Of a stretch of DNA of 64,000 nt, positions 29,498 through 38,358 are shown piece by piece. This DNA comes from Nitrosopumilaceae archaeon (GTDB lineage: Archaea; Thermoproteota; Nitrososphaeria; Nitrososphaerales; Nitrosopumilaceae). The translations under genes and the position numbers were made by a program. Positions within the stretch are counted from its first letter, which is position 1. Every line of letters starts with the position of its first letter. Below the pieces are notes generated by a model. The model was given only the letters and a program-made list of their open reading frames with translations. It ran no database searches and was not told the origin of the DNA. The stretch spans positions 33,719-97,718 of the forward strand of contig JASHNR010000037.1 of the NCBI GenBank assembly GCA_030041535.1. Direction: 5' to 3'.

Positions 29498-30055
29498 TCA
29501 AAGATCATCCAGTTTCTTTCTTGGCCTTGTGCTAAGATACAGTGCGTGTGAGCTTATGATGACTGCAGCAAGGAACATTTTTGTTGCAAAGTTGAGGTTC
29601 CATGGCCTGGTAGGATCAGGATAAGCTATTGTTAAAGAGTCAATATCTGGAACCTTTCCATTGACGATTCCGGCTGTAATCTGCGCATTGAGAACAACAA
29701 AGTTGTAAATTGCCTCATACAGGCAGATTGCTGCCAGACTTGCCAACATTAGCTGTACCAGTGTAAGCTGCCAAGAGGGAACCCCGACTGTTCTCTTCCA
29801 GCCAATTCTTGTCACACAATACCAGCCAATTATTGTAGAAAAGAACAGCCACGATGTTAGCTTGGCAAAATGAGCTGTTGGAAACTCGGTCTTTTCTAAT
29901 ATCTCACCCATGACATACGTTCCATTTTTTTCCCATTCTTGGGTCATCCCATAAATTCCATAGAAAGTTATGGATACCATTATGAATCCGCATATGTAGA
30001 AAATGTAAAGATACACTTTGTATCCTGACTGATCCTTCTCTAAACCGACTACCAT
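29498..30055 (-). CDS. Four-TM conserved membrane protein
   Basis: 185 aa; about four hydrophobic helices. Confidence 0.65.
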   Translation of the reverse strand: MVVGLEKDQSGYKVYLYIFYICGFIMVSITFYGIYGMTQEWEKNGTYVMGEILEKTEFPTAHFAKLTSWLFFSTIIGWYCVTRIGWKRTVGVPSWQLTLVQLMLASLAAICLYEAIYNFVVLNAQITAGIVNGKVPDIDSLTIAYPDPTRPWNLNFATKMFLAAVIISSHALYLSTRPRKKLDDL

Positions 30056-30145
30056 TAAACTACGATGGATCCCGCCTGAAATATAAGAATTGGTTTTGTT
30101 TTCATTCGGAAGTTTAATTATAGTATTAGGTCTGATGATACATAA

Positions 30146-31234
30146 TTGAAAATTCCAATAAATGTTCCAGTAATAGAAAAGGAGGAGATCAATGAAGTAC
30201 GGAATGTCTTGCTAGAAAAATCGCTGACAACTGCTGCATATTCTGGAGGCAAGAGAGTTCAGGAATTTGAAGGATTACTGTCATCGTACACTGGATCAAG
30301 ATATGCAGTAGCAGTAAATTCAGGAACTGCAGCGCTCCAAGCATCTCTTTATGCACTTGGCATAAAAAGTGGAGACGAAGTCTTGATTCCATCATTTACT
30401 TTTGTAGCCACTGCAAACTCTGTCATGTCAGTTGGAGCAAAACCCGTCTTTGTTGACGTGGCGCCGGATAACTATACGATGGACCCTTATGATCTGAGAA
30501 AAAAGATTACAAAAAAATCAAAGGCAATAATGCCTGTCCACCTGTACGGAAATTTTTCATACATGGGTGAGATCTCTGAGATAGCAGACAAGCATAATAT
30601 CGACGTAGTTGAGGATGCTGCACAGTCATTGGGAACGACATATAAGAAGAAACAGTCTGGAACATTCTCGCGACTAGGATGCTTTAGCATGTATGCTGCA
30701 AAGGTAATGACATCGGGAGAGGGTGGAGCAATTGTTACAAACGACAAGGAGATCTTTGAAAGACTGCGTAAAATAAGAAATCATGGAATGCTACATGGAT
30801 ACGATACTAGAATTTTAGGGCTAAACCTCAGGCTTCCAGAAATATCTGCAGCAATAGCCAAGATCCAAATGAAAAAGCTTCCCAAGCTTCTCAAAAAAAG
30901 AGAACAAAATGCCAAAATTCTAACAGAACTTTTGAGTGACTTGGACTTTATCTTACCTATAGAAAGGACCGGCGTCAAAGTAAATTGGTACCTTTATACA
31001 ATTTCCACAAAGAATCGCGACAAGCTGGCAAAACAACTAAACGAAAAAGGAATTGGCGCAACTGCTTATTACTCAATTCCCACACACAAAACTCCATTTT
31101 ACAAAAGTAAAGCAGAATTACCAATGACTGACTGGGCGGCCTCAACCGTTCTGAGCCTGCCAGTGCATCCCCTTGTCACAGAAGATGATCTTCATTACAT
31201 CTCCAAAATCATTCACCAATTGATTGAAAAATGA
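30146..31234 (+). CDS. DegT/DnrJ/EryC1/StrS aminotransferase
   Basis: VEDAAQSLGTTYKKKQSG; GEGGAIVTND; PLP sugar aminotransferase family. Confidence 0.9.
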   Translation: MKIPINVPVIEKEEINEVRNVLLEKSLTTAAYSGGKRVQEFEGLLSSYTGSRYAVAVNSGTAALQASLYALGIKSGDEVLIPSFTFVATANSVMSVGAKPVFVDVAPDNYTMDPYDLRKKITKKSKAIMPVHLYGNFSYMGEISEIADKHNIDVVEDAAQSLGTTYKKKQSGTFSRLGCFSMYAAKVMTSGEGGAIVTNDKEIFERLRKIRNHGMLHGYDTRILGLNLRLPEISAAIAKIQMKKLPKLLKKREQNAKILTELLSDLDFILPIERTGVKVNWYLYTISTKNRDKLAKQLNEKGIGATAYYSIPTHKTPFYKSKAELPMTDWAASTVLSLPVHPLVTEDDLHYISKIIHQLIEK

Positions 31235-31710
31235 ATCCAATAGCAGAGATGGTAGGGGAATTATGCAAAATCCTGCTTCCAATTGAGGACAGGGTTTACT
31301 TTGGCAATTCCAAATCTAGTGTGGCAGTATGCACCTTGTCTAGCATGGAACTGCTTGGCAAAATTGTAAACTCTGCACTTATGGCCCAAGTTAACATTGC
31401 TGGAAGATTACTTTCAGAAAACAAGGGAATTGATTTACTTGTCAGGCATGTAATATCAGATGGAAAAATTCGCACCATCATTTTATGCGGCAAAGATACG
31501 ATAGGACACAAGCCAGGGCATTCGTTACTTTGTTTGTATCAAAATGGAATAGACTATGATGGAAGAATAATTGGCTCCCAAAGTCCAGATCCTATTTTGT
31601 CATTAACAAATGGAGAAGTATTAAAATTTCAAAACCAAGTAAGAATCATTGACAAGATAGGGGAAACTGAGATCTCAAATATCAGGCCAGAAATTAGCAG
31701 CAAAAACTGA
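31231..31710 (+). CDS. MtrA-like (tetrahydromethanopterin S-methyltransferase subunit A-like) protein
   Basis: 159 aa; AVCTLSSMELL...GIDLLVRHVISDGKIRTIILCGKDTIGHKPGHSLLCLYQNGID; 4-nt overlap with upstream aminotransferase. Confidence 0.65.
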   Translation: MNPIAEMVGELCKILLPIEDRVYFGNSKSSVAVCTLSSMELLGKIVNSALMAQVNIAGRLLSENKGIDLLVRHVISDGKIRTIILCGKDTIGHKPGHSLLCLYQNGIDYDGRIIGSQSPDPILSLTNGEVLKFQNQVRIIDKIGETEISNIRPEISSKN

Positions 31711-31712
31711 TT

Positions 31713-32045
31713 TCAATAACCGTCAAGCTGTCTTTGTTTATTGACCTGGTGTTTCTTTTGATATTCCTCTAGTATGTCTTCTGGAGTCATCTTCAGCTCC
31801 AGCGATGCCTGGACCACAAAGTGCCATATATCAATAAGCTCCTCTCTGGCTGCTGCCTCATCAAATTCTGTTGGTTTTTTCCACCATTTCCAATTAGTTG
31901 TTCGCTGTAGCTCTACTGCCTCATGAATTATGGCAGTACACAATGAGGAAATTTTTCCTTGCGTATCCTTTGGATAACGCTCTAGATTCATCATATTTTC
32001 TAAATTCTTTTGTAGCGCAAAAATTGTATTCAGCTTGTCTTCCAT
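31713..32045 (-). CDS. All-alpha NTP pyrophosphatase (dUTPase/MazG-like)
   Basis: IIHEAVELQ...EELIDIWHFVVQA. Confidence 0.8.
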   Translation of the reverse strand: MEDKLNTIFALQKNLENMMNLERYPKDTQGKISSLCTAIIHEAVELQRTTNWKWWKKPTEFDEAAAREELIDIWHFVVQASLELKMTPEDILEEYQKKHQVNKQRQLDGY

Positions 32046-32079
32046 AGGCTCTTTTTCTATTTGATGTCTATAACCTTTG

Positions 32080-32973
32080 TCAGAAATTAACCATTTTCCT
32101 ATAATGCCTGAATCTATTTTGGATCTGTGACTTGCTTAGTTTGACCAAGCCTGCTATTCCATATTTTTCAACGGCAAAGGAGCCCATCACGTTTCCATAC
32201 ACTACGGCCTCTCTTATTGCTGACAACTTTGTGCTGTTTTTACTAGCCATGTATCCAATCATGCCCCCTGCAAAAGAGTCTCCTGCCCCTGTTGGGTCTA
32301 CAATATTTTCCAAGGAAAAGGCAGGCGAGGGAAAGACGATATCGTCATAAAATAGCAGGGATCCGTGCTCTCCCTTCTTTATAATTACAAATCTTGTGCC
32401 CCATTCCATAATCTTTTTTGCTGCCTTGATTAGGTTGTGAGTCTTTGTAAGCAACTTGGCCTCCTCGTCATTTATGACAACAGAATCTACTGCTCCCATC
32501 ATCTTTATGACATCATTTCTTTTCGTAGAGATCCAAAAATCTATGGTATCACACATGGAAAACTTGACTCTGTCAAATTCCTTGATTATCTTTGTATTCT
32601 GAGCAGGATCGTTGTTTGCAAGGTAGACGAATTCTGATTTTCTATATTCTTTGGGAACTATTGGTTTGAAATCCCCTAGTACGTTTAGTTCAGTCTTGTT
32701 GGTTGTCCTGGAACTTAATGTCAGGTCATAGCTTCCATCATATCGAAAAGTTTTGCCATTTGCATGTACTACGCCCCTGATGTCTACGAACTTGTTTAAG
32801 ATCTCTTGATATTTTTTTGGAAAATCGTGACCCACCACTGCAATAAGGCCAGGTTTTTGAAAAAAACTTGCAGATACTGCCGCATATGTAGCAGCACCCC
32901 CCAGCGCATTTTTAATTACTCTGGAGGGAGTCCTAATGGTATCTATTGCAACAGATCCAAAAACTGTCAGCAT
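32080..32973 (-). CDS. PfkB-family carbohydrate kinase
   Basis: VDPTGAGDSFAGGMIGY. Confidence 0.9.
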   Translation of the reverse strand: MLTVFGSVAIDTIRTPSRVIKNALGGAATYAAVSASFFQKPGLIAVVGHDFPKKYQEILNKFVDIRGVVHANGKTFRYDGSYDLTLSSRTTNKTELNVLGDFKPIVPKEYRKSEFVYLANNDPAQNTKIIKEFDRVKFSMCDTIDFWISTKRNDVIKMMGAVDSVVINDEEAKLLTKTHNLIKAAKKIMEWGTRFVIIKKGEHGSLLFYDDIVFPSPAFSLENIVDPTGAGDSFAGGMIGYMASKNSTKLSAIREAVVYGNVMGSFAVEKYGIAGLVKLSKSQIQNRFRHYRKMVNF

Positions 32974-32985
32974 GTTTTGTTGTTT

Positions 32986-33456
32986 TTAGGTACCGTCTAT
33001 AAACGCTTTAGATTCGTCCTGTGTTGGATAGTATGTAAACGGAATGCTGACAGTTGTAAAGAGGACGTCATACTGAGTTGTTCCTGTTAGCTTTAGACTG
33101 GGAACATTGTTGGTATTGTTATACTTGTCCAATATTGCAGTATTGGCAAGAAACGGAGTCTGAGCAACTGTCTTTCCCATTGCTGGAATTACTGATGGTT
33201 GCATTACTCCATTGCCAAGACTCTCTCCGTTAGCGGCCACTGCAAAACTGGTTCTTCCAACGGTTAGAAACAACAGTGAGGGATTGTTGAATTGAAGCTG
33301 AAGGTTATACAGCGTACCTTGGCTAGTCTTATCAACAACCTTGCTTTGAATAATGGAAACATGTAGCTGAGACACTGATAGATATTGGCTAAATCCAAAG
33401 ATGCCTACAGCGGCAACAATGATGCTTATGACTATGATTTTGTTTCTTTTTTCCAT
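32986..33456 (-). CDS. Membrane-anchored LEA14/WHy-like protein
   Basis: N-terminal TM; YNLQLQFNNPSLLFLTVGRTSFAVAANGESLGNG. Confidence 0.6.
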   Translation of the reverse strand: MEKRNKIIVISIIVAAVGIFGFSQYLSVSQLHVSIIQSKVVDKTSQGTLYNLQLQFNNPSLLFLTVGRTSFAVAANGESLGNGVMQPSVIPAMGKTVAQTPFLANTAILDKYNNTNNVPSLKLTGTTQYDVLFTTVSIPFTYYPTQDESKAFIDGT

Positions 33457-33592
33457 GCTGATGAATGATAAAGTCCCTTTTTAGCACAGGTAGGAAAAAA
33501 ATCACAATAACTTGTTTAAATTTTTTGATCTGTCTTTAAAGCTACTTAGAGCTAGCAGAATAAATCAAAATAGAGAGAGTGAATATTACAAA

Positions 33593-34066
33593 ATGGCCAG
33601 AATCAGAATCAAATATGGGCAAAATGAGATTGAGATCGAGTCCAAGGATTTCTATATCGACAATCAAAGTGTGGATCAGGTGATAAATAACCTCTCAGTA
33701 CACGTCAAAGATTACAGCTCAAGCGTACTTCAGTATGATTATTCATACGGCCAGCCTGCTCAAGGCGCCGAAATCCTAAACATGCTCAATGACGCAGAGA
33801 TTCACGAGCCGGAATTTGTCAAGCCAACGTTCCTTGATAAGGCGCAGATAAAGAGCAAGATTCGAACACTTGCTGAAGATGCATTTTTTGACCAACCAAG
33901 AACAACCTCAGAGGTTGTTGCTCAATTACATGAGTACGGATGGGCCGCAGTTCCACTTGATGTATCCAAAGTACTAACAGACATGGCCTTTGGCAATGAA
34001 CTCCAAAAAGACCTGCGAGAAAAACGCAACTACTACTCCCTTGCCAAGATGATAGAACTTAACTAG
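33593..34066 (+). CDS. Conserved hypothetical protein
   Basis: ORF 33512-34066; ATG at 33593 gives MARIRIKYGQNEIEIES...; C-terminal helical/wHTH-like. Confidence 0.65.
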   Translation: MARIRIKYGQNEIEIESKDFYIDNQSVDQVINNLSVHVKDYSSSVLQYDYSYGQPAQGAEILNMLNDAEIHEPEFVKPTFLDKAQIKSKIRTLAEDAFFDQPRTTSEVVAQLHEYGWAAVPLDVSKVLTDMAFGNELQKDLREKRNYYSLAKMIELN

Positions 34067-34244
34067 TTTTATAGCCACACTTGCTGCAGAAATCAAACAC
34101 ATCTCCTTCCAAGTGATCAAAATGAGCATTGCATTTTAGGCACGTATGATGCATGTCAAAATAGCCATCACCTTCAACTCTTCCAACGCGATTAGACTGC
34201 AACTCAATGCTCCCACATTTTATACAATGACATCCGCATTGCAT
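34059..34244 (-). CDS. Small zinc-ribbon protein
   Basis: 61 aa; CxxC pairs CIKC...CLKC...CSKC. Confidence 0.65.
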   Translation of the reverse strand: MQCGCHCIKCGSIELQSNRVGRVEGDGYFDMHHTCLKCNAHFDHLEGDVFDFCSKCGYKTS

Positions 34245-34266
34245 GAAATCAAGTGAATTTTTACTA

Positions 34267-35190
34267 TTAATAATCTAGGCGGAAATTCAATCTACTTGAA
34301 AATCTCAGAGCAACTACTGCCGAAATTGCAATAGCTAATGGCACAAACATTGGAAACTCGGGGATTGAGGTTGTTCCTGTTACCTGCAGCGTTCCATTTT
34401 CGACAGGGTGCATTCCTATCCAAGCATATGTGCCATTGTCATTAAATAGATTAGTAAGAGTTGCATTTGTATTCATTGTTGCTTGGTATGGGCCCCACAA
34501 AAGCGCCTTGGGCATTATCACTGTAACATAAGAGTTTGGTTCGTCAACATTGAATGTATATGAGTTTGATGATTGATCAAAAACTGGCTGTCCTATGTTT
34601 GCCAGAGTTCTTATTCCAACATTGAATGTCTGGTTACCCCACTGTACTGTTTGAACAGTTTCAGGTTCGTTGATGATATATGCGAGGTTCATACCATTTC
34701 CAACTTGTCGTAGGCCCGGCTTGTCGCCTAGATAAACTGGTCTGTCTTGGGACCAAATCATATCTACCCCTTTAGGAAAATAAAAATCAGTAAAGACTGC
34801 ATCGCTTGGAGCATAGTAAGCCCACGTCCATACTCCGTTATTGTCAGTTACTGCGTTAGGTATGTCATACTTGATCAGTGTTACATTTCTTTGAGTAGGC
34901 AACAATAGAATAGATATTGGATTTTGGTTAATTGTGGAATATTGTACAGAATTATTGAATTGATCAGTAACTGAAAAGTTGGTAAGATTGCCGGAAATCA
35001 TACCCACATGAATTGCACTCGTAGCATTTCCTCGCACTTCGTGAACTACATGAGCTGTTCCATTGTCATCAAGTGATACCTTGATATCTTCAATAGGAAA
35101 TCCTCCCATCGATATCTGACCAAATGCTGCTGTGGTTGAGAAAATTGTTACGGCTATTGCACAAGCGATGAGCAGTTTTAACATAGGCAT
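34267..35190 (-). CDS. Exported protein with PEF-type C-terminal sorting signal
   Basis: Signal peptide; C-terminus IPEFPMFVPLAIAISAVVALRFSSRLNFRLDY. Confidence 0.75.
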   Translation of the reverse strand: MPMLKLLIACAIAVTIFSTTAAFGQISMGGFPIEDIKVSLDDNGTAHVVHEVRGNATSAIHVGMISGNLTNFSVTDQFNNSVQYSTINQNPISILLLPTQRNVTLIKYDIPNAVTDNNGVWTWAYYAPSDAVFTDFYFPKGVDMIWSQDRPVYLGDKPGLRQVGNGMNLAYIINEPETVQTVQWGNQTFNVGIRTLANIGQPVFDQSSNSYTFNVDEPNSYVTVIMPKALLWGPYQATMNTNATLTNLFNDNGTYAWIGMHPVENGTLQVTGTTSIPEFPMFVPLAIAISAVVALRFSSRLNFRLDY

Positions 35191-35191
35191 T

Positions 35192-35671
35192 CTATTCTGA
35201 GATAGTCACGCGTAAAATCTTGGCCTCTTGATTAGGGCAATCATTTTTGTCTCTTGGAAGATTTACTATCTTGTCAGCAACATCCATTCCCTTTACTACC
35301 TCTGCAAACGCGGTATATTGTTTATCAAGAAATGTACTATCGGTAGTAACTATGAAAAACTGTGAGCCCGCACTATTTGGGTCAGTAGCTCTTGCCATTG
35401 AGACAACTCCTCTCAAGTGTGACCTTGAATTGAATTCTGCCTTTATTGTATAGCCAGGTCCACCCATACCCCATTTGCTTTTGTTTGGCATTTTGGTATT
35501 GGGGTCGCCGCCCTGAATCATAAACCCGGGTATTACTCTATGAAATAGAGTCCCGTCATAAAAATTACTTTTTGCAAGCTTGATAAAATTTCGTACCGTT
35601 TCAGGAGCAAGATTTGGAGATAATTCAAATACAATGTTTCCAAAGCTAGTCTCTAGAGTTGCTCGTGCCAC
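35192..35671 (-). CDS. Cyclophilin-type peptidyl-prolyl isomerase
   Basis: FHRVIPGFMIQGGDP; SAGSQFFIVT. Confidence 0.95.
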   Translation of the reverse strand: MARATLETSFGNIVFELSPNLAPETVRNFIKLAKSNFYDGTLFHRVIPGFMIQGGDPNTKMPNKSKWGMGGPGYTIKAEFNSRSHLRGVVSMARATDPNSAGSQFFIVTTDSTFLDKQYTAFAEVVKGMDVADKIVNLPRDKNDCPNQEAKILRVTISE

Positions 35672-35951
35672 CTTTCACAACCCAACATTTTATCATAATA
35701 ACCTTTCTACACAATTTACTTTTTCAGTAAGAGTTTCCTTTGATTGTTCTATTGTAATCAATCAAGTATGATAAAAACATTTTATCTTGAATAAAATTAA
35801 TTGGTAAAAATTCTAGAAAATTTTGAAAATTATGATACAAACATAAGATTAGAGGACTTTGTCAAAATACAAAACTGAATTTTTGTATATGTCATGTTAT
35901 TACCAAAACCATAGTAACAGTCTTATATAGAAGATCTGAAAAATAAAAAAC

Positions 35952-36194
35952 GTGAATCGTACTACCCAAAGCACAAATATCAAGCAAGCGATCAACAGTC
36001 TGCTTGACAAAGGTCTTACAGATAAACAAGATATCTACACAAAAGTTGTAGAAGAACTCGGGGTTCCAAGACCGACAGTAAGGCGGGTTGCAAGAGATCT
36101 TAGAAATGAACTTTTACAGAAAATTAAGATTTTGCAGTCTGAGGTTCCGGAATTAGAGGTAGATTCTAAGTCTGCTGCTAAAAGCAGTGACTAG
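35952..36194 (+). CDS. Small HTH conserved protein
   Basis: 80 aa; VVEELGVPRPTVRRVARDLRNEL; GTG start. Confidence 0.65.
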   Translation: MNRTTQSTNIKQAINSLLDKGLTDKQDIYTKVVEELGVPRPTVRRVARDLRNELLQKIKILQSEVPELEVDSKSAAKSSD

Positions 36195-36278
36195 TAAAAT
36201 CCCTCTATTTTTATAAACACATTTTCTAGTTTGGAAATTTCCATTACTATTATATTCTGCCACCTGAAGAGTAAATTT

Positions 36279-36737
36279 ATGGGACGACAATATGACACAC
36301 CTACTATTGTAACGTCTTGTCTTGCGGTGGCAATGACCATATTGTATTTCATAATGCCTGATGCTGCAAAACAAATATTCTTGGTTTTTACAGGCATCTC
36401 ATGGTTCATAGTAGCTATATGCTGGCTAGCTCTGAAAAGCACCCAGTATATGCATAACTTGGGGGGCCATGAGCATGATGAAAAAAAAAAGCTAGCCACT
36501 AGTTCTGGTCAACAGCATACTGTTCAGATAAGTTCTAGCGAATTAAGCCACGCCAAAGCAGAACTTAGCGCTGATTTGGATGACCTACAAAGCTCACTGA
36601 AGAATAAAGACACAGAGATTGAAAACCTCAAGGCTGAGATTGCAAGCCTTCACACCCTAGTTGAGATAGAGAAGCTGAGGACAGACTTGGCAAATCTCAA
36701 AGCGCTTGCAGCCAAAGAAAGTGCCAAGAAGAAATAA
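36279..36737 (+). CDS. Membrane protein with C-terminal coiled coil
   Basis: ATG at 36279 within ORF 36231-36737; two TM then coiled coil. Confidence 0.6.
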   Translation: MGRQYDTPTIVTSCLAVAMTILYFIMPDAAKQIFLVFTGISWFIVAICWLALKSTQYMHNLGGHEHDEKKKLATSSGQQHTVQISSSELSHAKAELSADLDDLQSSLKNKDTEIENLKAEIASLHTLVEIEKLRTDLANLKALAAKESAKKK

Positions 36738-36738
36738 A

Positions 36739-36858
36739 CTACTTACAGTGAGGGCATCCGTGCTTTCCGTGATTTTCTTTACAAGAAGGACAACTAATGG
36801 CCCCTCCATAGTGGCAGTCACATCTGCAACCGTCATTTAGCTTTTCTTCTGTTATCAA
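36739..36858 (-). CDS. Cys/His-rich microprotein (39 aa)
   Basis: Read by eye, TTG start: MITEEKLNDGCRCDCHYGGAISCPSCKENHGKHGCPHCK*; 7 Cys and 4 His. Confidence 0.5.
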   Translation of the reverse strand: MITEEKLNDGCRCDCHYGGAISCPSCKENHGKHGCPHCK

Positions 36859-36914
36859 TTGATTAATGAGAATCAGACGTCATCTTAATATTTAACGATG
36901 TAAAATTACGAAAT

Positions 36915-37358
36915 GTGAGATATATCATAACCACAATGCTGGCAATGGCCGTACTTTTAGTTTCAGGCTTTGCATTTCCAGCTTCGCAGGCAGCGGCACC
37001 TACACAAAACCTAGCTTCTCAAAGCAGTGTTGCTGTGCAAGAATCTGTAATCAGCATGAACATTCCACCTGATCCAAAACTGCCGTATGGTTGTGTATGG
37101 GGAACAGTACAAAATGCTGCGCCAGGTTATCCAGTTGACATTGAAATTTACCAAAATGGCAAACCGGTTTACGTTGCACAAGCCAATGTAACTTCTGACG
37201 GTTCATATCAGAAATATTTCAGAGTCATGAACATTGATAGTACAGGACATGAAACCAACATTTTTGAGGGAGATTACACCGTTGACATTTTCAAATATGT
37301 TCTAAACTCTACATCTAACACTGCATCCAACTCTACATCTAGCACCACTTCTACCTAG
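36915..37358 (+). CDS. Exported hypothetical protein
   Basis: 147 aa; signal peptide; Ser/Thr-rich C-terminus. Confidence 0.6.
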   Translation: MRYIITTMLAMAVLLVSGFAFPASQAAAPTQNLASQSSVAVQESVISMNIPPDPKLPYGCVWGTVQNAAPGYPVDIEIYQNGKPVYVAQANVTSDGSYQKYFRVMNIDSTGHETNIFEGDYTVDIFKYVLNSTSNTASNSTSSTTST

Positions 37359-37388
37359 ATAGAGTAAAGTTCATCTTTTCCGGAATAA

Positions 37389-38150
37389 TCAAGTTTTTGT
37401 CCATCCGCGTTCTTCCAATATCTTTGCAGTTCCAGGCATCACACAAGCAGGCAGCCCGCCATCTGACTTTATTACAAGCACAAAAGATGCGTTGCATTTT
37501 ACCTTCTGTACTGGTGTGCCTTCTTTAATCTGCTGCAATGGCAAAAGCGGTAGTGGCTGTACTGGAGTACAAATATTCCTTACTTGATTGCCATAAGGGA
37601 CAAAGCCACTGAAAACACTACTGCAATCATTGTCTATGGTACCATTGTTATTGTGAATTATACCATGCCTGTCGTCAATGATGCTGTCATTGTAGTTGTA
37701 TATTGTACCATAGTTGTAGGTACTGCCATAATTATTGATGGTTCCATTTAGGTTGTAAATTGATGCATAATTATTGATGGTCCCATCACTGTCGGTGAGC
37801 GTGCCGTGGTTGTAAATATTGCCACCATTGATATTGTATATGACACTAAATTCATCATTTGTGATGGTGCCGTAATTGTATATGGTCCCGTCATCATTGG
37901 TTATGATGCCAGTATTTTCAAAATGTATGTCAGGACCAACCACTAGCTTGTCTGTATTGCCAAGCTGTAGCTGCCCACTGATTACACATGTTATGAAGAG
38001 TGGATTCCAACTCCCGTTCATTTCTTGGCACGATGCCTTGTCCATTATGCTGTAATTTGTTGCCTTGACCTCTTGGATGGGTAGATAAAGAACAGAGAAT
38101 AACAAAATGAAAGCTACTGGGAGAACAAGACTGTTTGTCTTTCTGTACAC
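37389..38150 (-). CDS. Secreted short-period repeat (beta-solenoid-like) protein
   Basis: Tandem GTI(Y/N)NYG(T/S)I-type repeats, e.g. DGTIYNYGTITND...GTINNYGSTYNYGTIYNYN. Confidence 0.7.
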   Translation of the reverse strand: MYRKTNSLVLPVAFILLFSVLYLPIQEVKATNYSIMDKASCQEMNGSWNPLFITCVISGQLQLGNTDKLVVGPDIHFENTGIITNDDGTIYNYGTITNDEFSVIYNINGGNIYNHGTLTDSDGTINNYASIYNLNGTINNYGSTYNYGTIYNYNDSIIDDRHGIIHNNNGTIDNDCSSVFSGFVPYGNQVRNICTPVQPLPLLPLQQIKEGTPVQKVKCNASFVLVIKSDGGLPACVMPGTAKILEERGWTKT

Positions 38151-38239
38151 ACTTCTCTTAGTGAAGATCTTATAAAAGATGATCCAGCGCAGAGCTGATG
38201 AAGAAATCAGCCCTTCTTTTGGGTGGTAAAGTAAATAGG

Positions 38240-38333
38240 CGGGCTCGGAGGGCTTCGATCCCTCGGCCTGTAACTTAGGAGGCTACCGCGCTATCCAAGT
38301 TTCGCGTCATTAAAGACTCTGCGCCACGAGCCC
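38240..38333 (-). tRNA. tRNA-Arg (CCU) with apparent D-loop intron
   Basis: GGGCTCG/CGAGCCC acceptor, GCGC/GCGC D stem, GTAGC-CTCCTAA-GTTAC anticodon arm, GAGGG-ATCGAAG-CCCTC T arm; D loop is 29 nt. Confidence 0.88.
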
Positions 38334-38358
38334 TGTGAAAATCAAACTTGGTAACAAT

